A stretch of 64,000 nucleotides of DNA from Myxococcales bacterium (lineage in GTDB: Bacteria > Myxococcota_A > Polyangia > Haliangiales > Haliangiaceae). The position numbers and the translations under genes are program-made. Positions within the stretch are counted from its first letter, which is position 1; every line of letters begins with the position of its first letter. Shown here piece by piece: positions 17,505 to 27,954 of the stretch. The stretch spans positions 1 through 64,000 of the forward strand of contig JAQBQE010000024.1 in assembly GCA_028287135.1 (NCBI GenBank). The letters are read 5' to 3'. The notes beneath the pieces are model-generated. The model was not told the origin of the DNA. It ran no database searches and was given only the letters and a program-made list of their open reading frames with translations.

Positions 17505-17995
17505 AGTCGATGCTTCTCGCTGCCACGGTCATCCTCGCGGGTTGCGAGGTCATGTACGAGCCCGACGTCGGTCGTCCGCAGGCCTCGCTCGACGAGGTCG
17601 ATGCGGGCATCGATCCCGATGGGGGATCGGACGCTGGGCCGACGCCCACGCCGATCAGCAAGTGCGTCGACAGTGACCCGACGGTCACGGTCTCGTTCTC
17701 GCGCGACATCCGCGCGTTGACCAACCGGTCTCCGGGCGGATGTCTCAGCTGTCACGGGACGTCGACGACGTCCGGGTTCAGCCTCGGCTCGTACGAATCC
17801 ATGCGACGCGGCGGAGCGAACTCCGGCGTCCGGATCATCGTCGCCGGCAAGCCGTGCGAGAGCATCCTCGTCCAGAAGCTCGGGCTCGCACCTCCGTTCG
17901 GGGCCCGGATGCCCTACAACGGGCCGCCGTACTACACCGCGACGGAGCTGACGCTCGTCCGTGACTGGATTGCCGAGGGCGCACGCAACAACTGA
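17501..17995 (+). CDS. Mono-haem c-type cytochrome lipoprotein
   Basis: A 164-residue lipoprotein with MKSMLLAATVILAGC (Cys15 in lipobox LAGC). An Asp/Gly/Pro linker follows (about 30-55). The haem site is CLSCH at 81-85 within SFSRDIRALTNRSPGGCLSCHG, a start typical of planctomycete-type cytochrome c domains. The likely Met ligand is in FGARMPYNGPPYY (about residue 135), and the last helix ELTLVRDWIAEGA is typical of the fold. It should carry one covalent haem in the periplasm, tethered by lipid. It overlaps the preceding gene by four bases and is followed one base later by another CxxCH lipoprotein. Confidence 0.85.
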   Translation: MKSMLLAATVILAGCEVMYEPDVGRPQASLDEVDAGIDPDGGSDAGPTPTPISKCVDSDPTVTVSFSRDIRALTNRSPGGCLSCHGTSTTSGFSLGSYESMRRGGANSGVRIIVAGKPCESILVQKLGLAPPFGARMPYNGPPYYTATELTLVRDWIAEGARNN

Positions 17996-17996
17996 C

Positions 17997-18359
17997 GTGA
18001 GGACATCGTTGTATCAAACCATCCTGTTTGTCCTGACGCTGGTGGCCTGCGGCGAGGCGCTGCCGCGGACCTCGCTGGTCAAGAATCCCGACCACGCGTC
18101 CGCCGAGGTTCGCGAGGCGTGCGCGGTGACCGAGCTCAAGTGCACGCGCTGCCACACCGTCGGTCGGATCATCTCGTTCGAGGCCACCAGCCGGGCGCAG
18201 TGGGAGCCGATCGTGACGCGGATGCGCCAGATGACCTCGAGCGGCATCAGCAAGTCCGACGCCGAGGTCGTGCTCCAGTGCCTCGGTGAGCCGCGGGGGG
18301 CGCCGACCAGCGTGCAGTCGCGGGCAGCGAGCGCGCGGGCCGACTCTCGCGTACCCTAG
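17997..18359 (+). CDS. Small mono-haem cytochrome c-like lipoprotein
   Basis: A 120-residue protein with GTG start one base after the previous stop. The start [18 protein letters not shown] gives lipobox LVAC (Cys18). The haem motif CTRCH is at 49-53 ([12 protein letters not shown]), and a helix with W-x-x-x-V-x-R-M follows ([30 protein letters not shown]), where a Met could be the sixth ligand. This resembles short class I cytochromes. A longer upstream frame would overlap the previous gene and lacks a better signal peptide. HisG follows after four bases, with no room for a separate terminator. Confidence 0.75.
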   Translation: MRTSLYQTILFVLTLVACGEALPRTSLVKNPDHASAEVREACAVTELKCTRCHTVGRIISFEATSRAQWEPIVTRMRQMTSSGISKSDAEVVLQCLGEPRGAPTSVQSRAASARADSRVP

Positions 18360-18363
18360 CGGC

Positions 18364-18993
18364 GTGTCGCGACCGGTGATCCTCGCGCTGCCCAAGGGCC
18401 GCATCATGGAAGAGTCTGCCGCGCTGTTTGCGCGGGCCGGCTACGACCTGTCTCCGGTGTTCGCAGACAACCGAAAGCTCGTTCACGAGTGCGGCGCGCT
18501 GCGCGTGCTCGTGCTGCGCAACTCCGATATTGCCACCTACGTCGCGCACGGCGCCGCCGACCTTGGTGTCGCCGGCAGCGACGTCCTCGATGAGGAGGGC
18601 CGCGAGCTGCTCGAACCGCTCGATCTCGGGATCGGGCGCTGCCGGATGATCGTCGCCGAGCGTGCGGATCAGCGAATCGATGATCGGTCGCTGTCCCACC
18701 TCCGCGTCGCCACCAAGTACCCGCGGACCACGCGGGCCTATCTCCAGCGCAAGGGGATCACCGCCGAGGTAATCAAGCTGTCGGGGGCGATCGAGCTCGG
18801 ACCGCTGACCGGCCTGTGCGATCGGATCATCGATATCACCCAGACCGGCGAGACCCTGCGCCAGAACGGGCTCGTCGAGATCGATACGGTCGGGGAGGTA
18901 TCGACCCGGCTCGTCGTCAACCCGGCCCGCCTCAAGCTGGATGGCGAGCGGATCGGTGCCCTGATCGCTGCGCTCGAGCACGCCCTCGCGTAG
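18364..18993 (+). CDS. hisG: ATP phosphoribosyltransferase, short form
   Basis: A 209-residue enzyme that joins ATP and PRPP to phosphoribosyl-ATP, the first step of histidine synthesis. It begins [25 protein letters not shown] and keeps [13 protein letters not shown] and the PRPP loop region [26 protein letters not shown]. The length stops before the regulatory C-terminal domain found in long HisG. Short HisG normally needs the HisZ partner, which is not in the window, nor are other his genes. The GTG start lies four bases after a cytochrome-like gene, so it may be expressed as the tail of that operon. Confidence 0.93.
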   Translation: MSRPVILALPKGRIMEESAALFARAGYDLSPVFADNRKLVHECGALRVLVLRNSDIATYVAHGAADLGVAGSDVLDEEGRELLEPLDLGIGRCRMIVAERADQRIDDRSLSHLRVATKYPRTTRAYLQRKGITAEVIKLSGAIELGPLTGLCDRIIDITQTGETLRQNGLVEIDTVGEVSTRLVVNPARLKLDGERIGALIAALEHALA

Positions 18994-19006
18994 TATCGGC
19001 GCGAAC

Positions 19007-19699
19007 GTGTCCTCTGATCTCCGCCCATTCATTGCCGAGGAGATCCGGCTGCACCCCCGTGTTGCGTACCAGGGGCTGCTCTCGGAGGAAGGCGCCGCCA
19101 CGCGGGTCGCCGCCGCGCTGCCCCCGCTGCAGAGGTTCCGCCACGACTACGCCGGGGCGATCTCGATCGTCGACTGGGACCACCGCCTGCCGTCGTCGCA
19201 GCTGGTGCTCCGGATCTACGGCTACTACGGCGAGGACACTCTCGAGGCCGGGTTCGAGGCGTTCGACGACCGACTCGAGCAGATCGCCGAGCGCGACAAG
19301 TACCCAGAGTTCGATGTCCCCGACTTCGACGGGCTCGCCGCCGACGAGGCGTACGAGATCGAGCTGTCGCCGAGTGGCACCGTCGGCAAGTGCCGGCTGA
19401 CCTCCGCCTGGCGCCGGACCGTGGCATCGCGGGATGCCGCGAGTGCGGTCTCACTGGTCCAGACCTGCGACGAGTACCAGAAGCTCGTTGCTGCCTCGCC
19501 GTCTCGGCCAACCTACCTTGGCGACCTCGAAGCGGTGTCGTGGACGCCGCCATGCGAGACCGATCACACCCGGTGGACCCTCGACGTCTGGTACTTGCTG
19601 GCGTTCGACGGTCGGATCGGCTCGGGTCGCAGCTTCCTGGCCGACCTCGACACCAAGCAGATCGTCTCGGTTCGCGACTTCTCGGTTCGCACCGGCTGA
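19007..19699 (+). CDS. Hypothetical cytoplasmic protein after hisG
   Basis: A 230-residue soluble acidic protein, GTG start 13 bases after the hisG stop, so probably in the same transcript. There is no signal peptide or membrane segment. It mixes helices ([34 protein letters not shown]) and strands ([28 protein letters not shown]), with two late Cys and several Trp. I do not recognise the family. Its position beside short hisG might suggest a metabolic or regulatory helper, but it has no resemblance to HisZ that I can see. Confidence 0.65.
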   Translation: MSSDLRPFIAEEIRLHPRVAYQGLLSEEGAATRVAAALPPLQRFRHDYAGAISIVDWDHRLPSSQLVLRIYGYYGEDTLEAGFEAFDDRLEQIAERDKYPEFDVPDFDGLAADEAYEIELSPSGTVGKCRLTSAWRRTVASRDAASAVSLVQTCDEYQKLVAASPSRPTYLGDLEAVSWTPPCETDHTRWTLDVWYLLAFDGRIGSGRSFLADLDTKQIVSVRDFSVRTG

Positions 19700-19770
19700 C
19701 CGCTACGGGCAGGCGCTGACAGCCGATCGTGCTTGCGGGTGGCGGGGGCCCGAGGCGTATTCTCCGCGGC

Positions 19771-21195
19771 ATGCGTTCACTCTCCATGCTCGTGTTGTTC
19801 GGCGGGCTCGTCGCGTGCGGCCCTGCGGCTCGTCATAACGGTGGTGACGACACCGTCGAAGGCGGCCCGTGTAATCCGGGCGCCACGGCGGAGTGCTACA
19901 CCGGCCAGGACGCGACCGAAGGCGTCGGCCCCTGCAAGGGCGGCACGCGCACGTGCGATGCCGGCGGTGAGTGGAGCTCGTGCCTCGGCGAGATCGTGCC
20001 GACCCAGGAGGCGTGCACCGACGGCGTCGACAACAACTGCAACGGGTCCATCGACGAGGATGAGGATCGCGACATGGATGGCATCACCACGTGTGGCGGT
20101 GACTGCTGCGATTCGACCGAGTGCGGCTCGCCGGCGCTCGTCAACGCGGGCGCGTTCGATGCGCCGGGCAACATGTTCGATGACGACTGCAACGGTGTGG
20201 TCGATGACACGCAGCTGCTGTGCGACCAGGGGCTCCCCTCGGGCTCGCTCAACGGCATGGACTACGCGAAGGCGATCGACCTGTGCCAGACCGCGACCAT
20301 GACCGAGAAGAAGTGGGGCGTGATCAGCGCGACCTTCTCCCTCGCGGATGGGACTGGCGCGCCGGCCGCGCCTGCGCAGTCGATCCGCGATCACTTCGGA
20401 ACGGGTGTTCAGCCCCGCGGTGGGCTCAGCATGGCGCTGCTCAGCACCGGCCATGCGGCCGGGATGGGCGACATCAATCCGTCGTACCAGGACTTCGAGA
20501 ACACGCCGACCTTCAACGGCAACGGCAAGTCGTCCGCGTTCCCGGCGGACTTCCTCGCGGCCAACGGCGGCAACCTCCCCAACGCGCCGGGCTGCCCGGA
20601 TCCGAGTGGCTCGATGGCGATGGACCCGACGATGCTGACCCTGACGATCCGCGTTCCGACCAACGCCAAGTCGTTCAAGCTCGCGACGAACTTCTTCAGC
20701 TCGGAGTTCCCCGAGTTCACGTGCTCCGAGTACAACGACTTCTTCGTCGTGCTGCTCGACTCCGCGTACAACGGCGCGCCGGCCAACCCGACCGACAAGA
20801 ACCTCGCGTTCTATTCGCCGATGGGCACGACGATGAAGTACCCGGTCGGTGTGAACCTCGCCCACGGCAACACCGGCCTGTTCACCCAGTGCGCAAATGG
20901 TGAGACAGGTTGCGCTGGCAACCCCGGGTCGATCTCGACCTGCACGGGCACCGCTCAGCTGATGGGGACGGGTCTCGATCAGCCGACGCCGGGCTCCTGT
21001 GATGCCAATGCGCTTCAGGGCGGCGGCACGGGCTGGCTCGAGACCAGCGGCAACGTGAACCCCGGCGAGATCATCAAGTTGCGCATCGCGATCTGGGACA
21101 CCAGTGACCAGATCCTCGACTCGATCGCGATGGTCGATGCGTTCCAGTGGTCGGTCGAGGCGTCGCAGCCTGGAACGGTCATCTTCCGCAAGTAG
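19771..21195 (+). CDS. MopE-like, choice-of-anchor-type secreted lipoprotein, copy 1
   Basis: A 474-residue lipoprotein: MRSLSMLVLFGGLVAC with lipobox LVAC (Cys16). The N-terminal 150 residues are Cys-rich with the MopE-type motif DGVDNNCNGSIDEDED, a GGTRTCDAGG block and a second FDDDCNGVVDD; such loops bind calcium or copper. The rest (about 160-474) is a strand-rich domain containing IRVPTNAKSFKLATNFFSSEFPEFTC and NDFFVVLLDSAYNG, the pattern of the choice-of-anchor L domain. The protein is probably anchored on the cell surface. An upstream in-frame start exists, but only the ATG at 19771 gives a clean signal peptide. It has a close paralogue directly downstream. Confidence 0.8.
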   Translation: MRSLSMLVLFGGLVACGPAARHNGGDDTVEGGPCNPGATAECYTGQDATEGVGPCKGGTRTCDAGGEWSSCLGEIVPTQEACTDGVDNNCNGSIDEDEDRDMDGITTCGGDCCDSTECGSPALVNAGAFDAPGNMFDDDCNGVVDDTQLLCDQGLPSGSLNGMDYAKAIDLCQTATMTEKKWGVISATFSLADGTGAPAAPAQSIRDHFGTGVQPRGGLSMALLSTGHAAGMGDINPSYQDFENTPTFNGNGKSSAFPADFLAANGGNLPNAPGCPDPSGSMAMDPTMLTLTIRVPTNAKSFKLATNFFSSEFPEFTCSEYNDFFVVLLDSAYNGAPANPTDKNLAFYSPMGTTMKYPVGVNLAHGNTGLFTQCANGETGCAGNPGSISTCTGTAQLMGTGLDQPTPGSCDANALQGGGTGWLETSGNVNPGEIIKLRIAIWDTSDQILDSIAMVDAFQWSVEASQPGTVIFRK

Positions 21196-21250
21196 CGCTC
21201 AGCGTTTTGCGCTTGCTCTTGGCCAGCGTCGGAGGGATGTTCCGCGCCTC

Positions 21251-22840
21251 ATGTCCTCGCATGCGCTCGTTTTTGCCCTGGTTTCGGCGGTCGGTCTTGT
21301 GGCGTGTGGTCCCGCCAGCGGCGGCCGCGAGTGCGCCGGCGGACCCACCGATACCGAGGTCGATCCGCTGAATTGCGGCGCGTGCGGGAACGCATGCGCC
21401 GAGGAGTTCGCCTGCATCGAGGGGCGCTGCCTCGCGGGCGAGTGCCAGCCGGGTGACACCGAGGATTGCTACACCGGCGTCGAAGGCACCGCGGGCGTCG
21501 GCCCGTGCACGGGCGGCACTCGCACGTGTGATGCGGGCGGCAACTGGAGCCTGTGCGAAGGCGAGGTCGTCCCGACCGGCGAGAACGGCGCCGCGTGCAA
21601 CGATGGCGTCGACAACAACTGCAACGGTACCGTCGACGAGAACGTAGATAGCGATATGGACGGCCAGTCGACGTGCGGCGGAGACTGCTGCGACTCGACC
21701 GAGTGCAGCAAGCCCGAGCTCGTCAACGCGGGCGCGTTCGATGCGGCCGGCAACAACTTCGATGACGACTGCAACGGCATCGTCGACGACACACTGCTGC
21801 TCTGCGATCAGAACATCATGTCGAACACCGCGAACGGTCTCGACTTCGCGCGCGCCATCGACATCTGCCAGACCGCGACGGACGGCGACAAGAAGTGGGG
21901 CGTCATCGAGGGCACCCTGACGCTCGCCGACGGCATGGGCGTTCCCGATCCCGAGGGTCACTCGGTCCGCCCGCGCTTCGGTACCGGCCTGATGCCGCAG
22001 GGTGGCGTCAACCTCGCGATCCTGTCGACCGGTGGCGCCGCCGCGAAGGGCGATACCAGCCCCGGCTACCACGACTTCGTCAGTTACACCCACGTGCCGA
22101 ACCAGTCGTCGCCGTACCCGGCGGACTGGTTCATGTTGAACAACATGAACCTGCCGAACGCGCCGGGCTGCCCCGATCCGAGCGGCACGGCTGCGAACGA
22201 TCCCGTGATGCTCAAGCTCCGCATCCGCGTCCCGACCAATGCGAAGTCGTTCCGGCTCTCGACCAACTTCTATAGCGCCGAGTTCCCCGAGTGGACGTGC
22301 AGCTCGTTCAACGACTTCTTCGTCGTGCTCCTCGACTCGACCTACAACGGCACGCCGCCGAACCCGATGGACAAGAACCTCGCGTTCTACCAGCCGATGG
22401 GCACGATGAACAAAGTCCCCGTCGGCGTGAACCTCGGCCACGGCAACACCGGTCTGTTCACCCAGTGCATCAACGGCGAGACCGGCTGCTCGGGTCAGGC
22501 CGGCACGATCTCGACGTGCACCTCGACCACCCACCTCACGGGCACCGGCTTCGATGATCCCGAGCCATCGAGCTGCGACTCCAACAGTGTCACCGGTGGC
22601 GCCACCGGCTGGCTCGTCACGAGCGGCAACGTCACCCCGGGCGAGGTCATCACGCTCCGCATCGCGGTGTGGGACACCTCGGACCACGCGTTCGATTCGC
22701 TCGCGGTGATCGATGGCTTCCAGTGGTCGGTCGATGTCGCGCAGCCCGGCACGGTGATCTTCAAGGAGGATCCGAACCTCCCGGCGCCGCCCGCCGACGC
22801 GGTGATCGAGCGCTCGACCAACGCGACGATCGCGAACTAG
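21251..22840 (+). CDS. MopE-like, choice-of-anchor-type secreted lipoprotein, copy 2
   Basis: A 529-residue paralogue of the preceding gene, in tandem after 55 bases. The start MSSHALVFALVSAVGLVAC gives lipobox LVAC (Cys19). It has an extra N-terminal Cys-rich block (CGACGNACAEEFACIEGRC) that copy 1 lacks, then the shared GGTRTCDAGG block, DGVDNNCNGTVDENVD and FDDDCNGIVDD, and the same C-terminal domain with RIRVPTNAKSFRLSTNFYSAEFPEWTC and NDFFVVLLDSTYNG. A Pro/Ala tail (about the last 25 residues) extends beyond copy 1. The shared order and near-identical phrases show an old tandem duplication. Function is likely surface binding; metal binding is inferred from the motifs. Confidence 0.8.
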   Translation: MSSHALVFALVSAVGLVACGPASGGRECAGGPTDTEVDPLNCGACGNACAEEFACIEGRCLAGECQPGDTEDCYTGVEGTAGVGPCTGGTRTCDAGGNWSLCEGEVVPTGENGAACNDGVDNNCNGTVDENVDSDMDGQSTCGGDCCDSTECSKPELVNAGAFDAAGNNFDDDCNGIVDDTLLLCDQNIMSNTANGLDFARAIDICQTATDGDKKWGVIEGTLTLADGMGVPDPEGHSVRPRFGTGLMPQGGVNLAILSTGGAAAKGDTSPGYHDFVSYTHVPNQSSPYPADWFMLNNMNLPNAPGCPDPSGTAANDPVMLKLRIRVPTNAKSFRLSTNFYSAEFPEWTCSSFNDFFVVLLDSTYNGTPPNPMDKNLAFYQPMGTMNKVPVGVNLGHGNTGLFTQCINGETGCSGQAGTISTCTSTTHLTGTGFDDPEPSSCDSNSVTGGATGWLVTSGNVTPGEVITLRIAVWDTSDHAFDSLAVIDGFQWSVDVAQPGTVIFKEDPNLPAPPADAVIERSTNATIAN

Positions 22841-23485
22841 TCAGGCCGCAGCGACACGGTCGAGCACGCGGCCGAGCTCGGTCGCGAGCACCCGCTTGAC
22901 CTGGGCGACGTCGATCGTGCCGAGCTGATCGGCCATCGAGGTCATCACCGAGGACTCGAAGCCGCACGGATTGATCCGCCGGAAGTAGGCGAGGTCGGTC
23001 GTGACGTTGAGCGCGAGGCCGTGGAACGTGACCCACTTGCGGCACGCGATGCCCATCGAGCACAGCTTCTTGCGGCCGAGCGACGTGGTCATCCAGACGC
23101 CGGTCTTGCCGGGCTCGCGATCGGCGGCGAGGCCGAACGCGGTGCAGGTCGCGATCACGGCCTCCTCGAGGTTGCGCAGGTACCGGTGGAGGTCGCGCTC
23201 GCCGTCCTCGAGCAGGACGATCGGGTAACACACGACCTGGCCGGGGCCGTGATAGGTGACGTCCCCGCCGCGCTCGATCCCGATCACCTCGACATCGCCG
23301 GCCTCGAGCACGTTGTTCTCGGACTCGCGGCGGCGGCCGAGGGTGAACACGTGCTCGTGCTCGACGACGAGCAGCGTGTCGGGTGCCTCGCCCTTCTGGC
23401 GGGCTTCGACCAGGGCGAGCTGGCGGGCCCAGGCGTCGCGGTACGACTCGGTGCCGAGGTCGACGATGCTCCACGTGGCCGCCAT
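22841..23485 (-). CDS. lipB: Octanoyl-[acyl carrier protein]:protein N-octanoyltransferase
   Basis: A 214-residue cytoplasmic enzyme that moves octanoate from acyl carrier protein to the lipoyl-domain lysine of oxoacid dehydrogenases, before LipA inserts sulfur. The family signature ERGGDVTYHGPGQVVCYPIV is at 71-90. The catalytic Lys140 is in GRKKLCSMGIA and Cys174 in INPCGF; both are required. The length is normal. Its stop abuts the end of the second MopE-like gene on the other strand. LipA is not in the window, but the lipoyl-carrying E2 and its partners lie within 16 kb. Confidence 0.95.
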   Translation of the reverse strand: MAATWSIVDLGTESYRDAWARQLALVEARQKGEAPDTLLVVEHEHVFTLGRRRESENNVLEAGDVEVIGIERGGDVTYHGPGQVVCYPIVLLEDGERDLHRYLRNLEEAVIATCTAFGLAADREPGKTGVWMTTSLGRKKLCSMGIACRKWVTFHGLALNVTTDLAYFRRINPCGFESSVMTSMADQLGTIDVAQVKRVLATELGRVLDRVAAA

Positions 23486-23566
23486 CGATCAGCGGTTACC
23501 ACGGATCGGCGCGGAGGCGTAGCGCGGGTGACCTGCGCGCATTGCCTCGCCGGCGCGCGCGATGCT

Positions 23567-24133
23567 ATGAGCCGACGGGTGGGTCCATTCAAGCTGGCGC
23601 GCGCGGTTCTCACGACGATGCTCTTCACCGCATGCTCGAGCCCGCCGCCCCCGACACCATCGCATCGCGCGCCGACAGGTTCCGCGAGCGCCGCGTCTGC
23701 CCCGCTGATCGACGTGCGACCGCTGACCATCACGTTCCAGGGTCACACGATCGCGCGGCTGTTCGCCGACGGCCGTACCGAGTCGGCCGGACCGAACGCA
23801 CCGGGCTCGGGTCTGGTACCGGGGCCCACGTTGCACGCCGATGGAACGATGGTGATGACCAGGGGTGTCATCACGGCACGGCTCGACGACAAGGGCGACC
23901 TCTACGTGATCAGCCCCCCTCAGAGCGAGAAGCTGTTCGGTCACATCGCAGATGACCAGTTCACGTTAGCGGGGTCGGCCCGGCCATGGAGCGTGCGCGT
24001 CCGGGGCGACCTGATCGAGTTCGGCGAGAACAACGACAGCCAGATCGAAGGGGACGTGACGCCGCGTGTTCGCCACACCGCCCTGGTCATGGCGGCGGCG
24101 TTCTCCGTCGAGAACGCGATCAGCGGGCCCTGA
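23567..24133 (+). CDS. Small predicted lipoprotein, divergent from lipB
   Basis: A 188-residue protein that starts at ATG 23567 and is read away from lipB. The N-terminus MSRRVGPFKLARAVLTTMLFTAC looks like a lipoprotein signal with Cys23, though the lipobox has Phe at -3, which is atypical. A Pro/Ser/Ala linker follows, then strands with Asp and Gly turns (IDVRPLTITFQGHTIARLFADGRT, GVITARLDDKGDLYVIS). I do not recognise the family. A longer frame upstream overlaps lipB on the opposite strand and is unlikely to be coding. Confidence 0.6.
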   Translation: MSRRVGPFKLARAVLTTMLFTACSSPPPPTPSHRAPTGSASAASAPLIDVRPLTITFQGHTIARLFADGRTESAGPNAPGSGLVPGPTLHADGTMVMTRGVITARLDDKGDLYVISPPQSEKLFGHIADDQFTLAGSARPWSVRVRGDLIEFGENNDSQIEGDVTPRVRHTALVMAAAFSVENAISGP

Positions 24134-24181
24134 GCCCGTCCACCGCGCCACCCGTAGCCCGAGCGCGCTCGGGCGCGAGCC

Positions 24182-25618
<1,437 letters not shown>

Positions 25619-25648
25619 GGCCCGTTCCTACCATGCCGGCGGCGGCTG

Positions 25649-26035
25649 TCAGGGCTCGTTGTCTCGGGGTTTTCCGAGGAGCCGCTCCAGCGTCGCGCGC
25701 AAGGTAACTGCGCTGCACGGCTTGACGAGCAGCTCGTCGACGTCACCCGCGACGGACTCGCAATCCGAGCCCGACAGCATCACGCGCCGGGTATGGGGCG
25801 CGCGGCGCTTGACGATCGCGAGCACGGCCGCCCCGTCGATCACCGGCATTCTCATGTCGGAGACCACCACATCGAAGCTGTTCGCGCCGAGCTCCTCGAG
25901 CGCGGCCTCGCCACCAAGTGCGAACGTCATGTCCCAGCGCTTGCGGTCGCGGTGCAGCACGTTCTGCAGACCGGCGAGCAGTGACGGGTCGTCGTCGACG
26001 AACAGGATCCGTTTCTTCTTGAGCTCGTCGCTCAC
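25649..26035 (-). CDS. Stand-alone response regulator receiver protein
   Basis: A 128-residue CheY-like protein with GTG start. It has the acidic pair in ILFVDDDPSLL, the phosphorylated Asp60 in VVVSDMRMP, a Ser in VMLSGSD and the Lys of LLVKPC. No output domain follows, so it acts by protein contact. Its start overlaps the stop of the upstream histidine kinase gene by four bases (GTGA), making them a coupled pair in which the kinase is translated first. Confidence 0.92.
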   Translation of the reverse strand: MSDELKKKRILFVDDDPSLLAGLQNVLHRDRKRWDMTFALGGEAALEELGANSFDVVVSDMRMPVIDGAAVLAIVKRRAPHTRRVMLSGSDCESVAGDVDELLVKPCSAVTLRATLERLLGKPRDNEP

Positions 26036-27909
26036 GCTGCCGCCTTCTTCTGAGCGCCTGCCGCGATCGGGAGTCGGATGAAGAATGTCGTTCCGACGCC
26101 GGTCGTGGTCTCGAATGTCAGCTCGCCGTGGTGCTTGTCCACGATCACCGTGCGGGCAATCGACAGCCCCTGGCCGCTGCCCTTGCCGACGTCCTTGGTC
26201 GTGAAGAATGGATCGTAGATCCGGTCACGGACATGCTCGGGGATCCCGCCGCCGGTGTCCTTGATCGCGATCTCGACGTAGTCGTCGGTGGCCGAGGTCT
26301 TGACGGTGATCTTGCCGCGGGTCCCGGTCTCTGCGTGGATGTCGGCGATCGCGTGGGCCGCGTTGATCACCACGTTGAGGATCACCTGGTTGATCTCGCC
26401 GACGAAGCAGGTCAACGGCGGGACGTCGCCGAGCTCGGTGTCGAGGTTGGCGACGTACCGGTATTCGTTGCGAGCGATCGTCAGCGTGCTCTTGACCGCG
26501 GTGTTGATGTCGACGGGTTCCATCTCCGCGCTGTCGGGATGCGCGAACACCTTCATCGACCGGACGATCGTTCCGACCCGCTCGACGCCGTCGAGGGCGC
26601 GTTCGGCCGCCTTGGGCGCTTGCTCCATCAGGTACGCGAGGTCCGCGTCTTCGGAGGCTTGCTGGACCAGGGCTGCGGCGGCTGCCACCTCGCTCGCGGG
26701 CAACCCGGCGCGAATCGCGCCGAGAAGCACTTGCTGCTTGCCGACCACCATCATCACGTCGTCGATCGACTGTGCCATGAACTGCACGCTGTCGCCGATG
26801 AACTGGATCGGCGTGTTGATCTCGTGTGCCACGCCGGCCGCGAGCCGACCGACGGACTCGAGCTTCTGTGCCTGCTGCAGCTCGGACTCGAGCTTGCGCT
26901 GGCGGGTGATGTCGAGCACGATGGCGCGGATCCGGCGGCTGCCACCACGCGCGTTGAGGAACGTGCGGACGTGGACGATGCGGCCGCGCCGTCCGATCAG
27001 GCGGCAATCGATCGGGTCGCTCCAGCTACGAGTCCCGTTGACCATCTCGTTGACGGTCGCGAGCACGCGGTCGCGATCATCCGGATAGATCGAGTCCGCG
27101 AGCAGCTGGTGATCCTCGAGCTGTTCGAGCGTGCAGTCGAGCATGCGGCTCGCCTGCGGCGCGATGTAGAGCATGCGACCGGCGACGACATCGTACTCGA
27201 ACGTGACCGCCTCGGTGTTCTCGATCAGCGCGCGATAGCGCTCCGAGCTCTCCTGGAGCTCCGTCGTGCGCTCGGTGACCTTGCGCTCGATGATCATCGC
27301 GGTGCGCTCGAGCCGAGCCTGGCGCGCTGCCGCAGCCTTGAGCTCGCGCAGCCCGCGGAAACACAGCACGGCCATGGTCACGGCGATGAAGGTTACCCAG
27401 GCAGCCGCTTCGAAAAACTGCCAGAATTCGAGCCGGGGGCCCGTCGTGCTGGCCGGCCACCACGCGAACCGCGACAGCGTGCAGATGCGCACGAGGGTCG
27501 CGGTCGACAGCACCTTCCAGTCGCGGTAAAATGCGAGGAACGCCAACGATCCGAACACGTGGAACTGGGTCTCGACCCGATTCTGGGTGATCGCGATCAG
27601 CATCGTGCACCACAGCATCTGGACCACGGCGATCGCGTGGCGGGTCACCGGTGCGCCGCTGCGGGTCCGGACCAGGTAGAGCGGGACGAGATTGACGAGG
27701 CCGCCACCCACGAACGCCACGACCAGCAGCGCAGGTGCGACCACCAGCGCGAGCACGCTCGCCGCGAGCCATTGTCCGACCAGCAGCTTCACGAACAGCT
27801 GGTCGGTGTCCCGATGCAGCCGCTTCTGCATCTCTGCGAGCACGAAACCGCGGTCCCGCATCATCGGGATGCGACCCGTGTTCTCGGACCATGCTTCGCG
27901 ATGCTCCAC
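26032..27909 (-). CDS. Membrane PAS-containing sensor histidine kinase
   Basis: A 625-residue kinase. Residues 40-185 hold about five or six membrane helices, a possible MASE-like sensor. A coiled segment (190-222) leads to a PAS domain (about 225-335, RYRALIENTEAVTFEYD). The phospho-accepting His362 is in AAGVAHEINTPIQF, and the ATP domain (about 470-615) has NVVINAAHAI (N box), IKDTGGGIP (G1) and GSGQGLSIA (G2). The kinase is complete and should autophosphorylate, then pass phosphate to the receiver encoded by the overlapping downstream gene. The signal sensed is unknown. Confidence 0.9.
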   Translation of the reverse strand: MEHREAWSENTGRIPMMRDRGFVLAEMQKRLHRDTDQLFVKLLVGQWLAASVLALVVAPALLVVAFVGGGLVNLVPLYLVRTRSGAPVTRHAIAVVQMLWCTMLIAITQNRVETQFHVFGSLAFLAFYRDWKVLSTATLVRICTLSRFAWWPASTTGPRLEFWQFFEAAAWVTFIAVTMAVLCFRGLRELKAAAARQARLERTAMIIERKVTERTTELQESSERYRALIENTEAVTFEYDVVAGRMLYIAPQASRMLDCTLEQLEDHQLLADSIYPDDRDRVLATVNEMVNGTRSWSDPIDCRLIGRRGRIVHVRTFLNARGGSRRIRAIVLDITRQRKLESELQQAQKLESVGRLAAGVAHEINTPIQFIGDSVQFMAQSIDDVMMVVGKQQVLLGAIRAGLPASEVAAAAALVQQASEDADLAYLMEQAPKAAERALDGVERVGTIVRSMKVFAHPDSAEMEPVDINTAVKSTLTIARNEYRYVANLDTELGDVPPLTCFVGEINQVILNVVINAAHAIADIHAETGTRGKITVKTSATDDYVEIAIKDTGGGIPEHVRDRIYDPFFTTKDVGKGSGQGLSIARTVIVDKHHGELTFETTTGVGTTFFIRLPIAAGAQKKAAA

Positions 27910-27954
27910 TGACTGGGTGATTCGGCCGACCCCCGGGGATGTGTAGCCGTTTCG

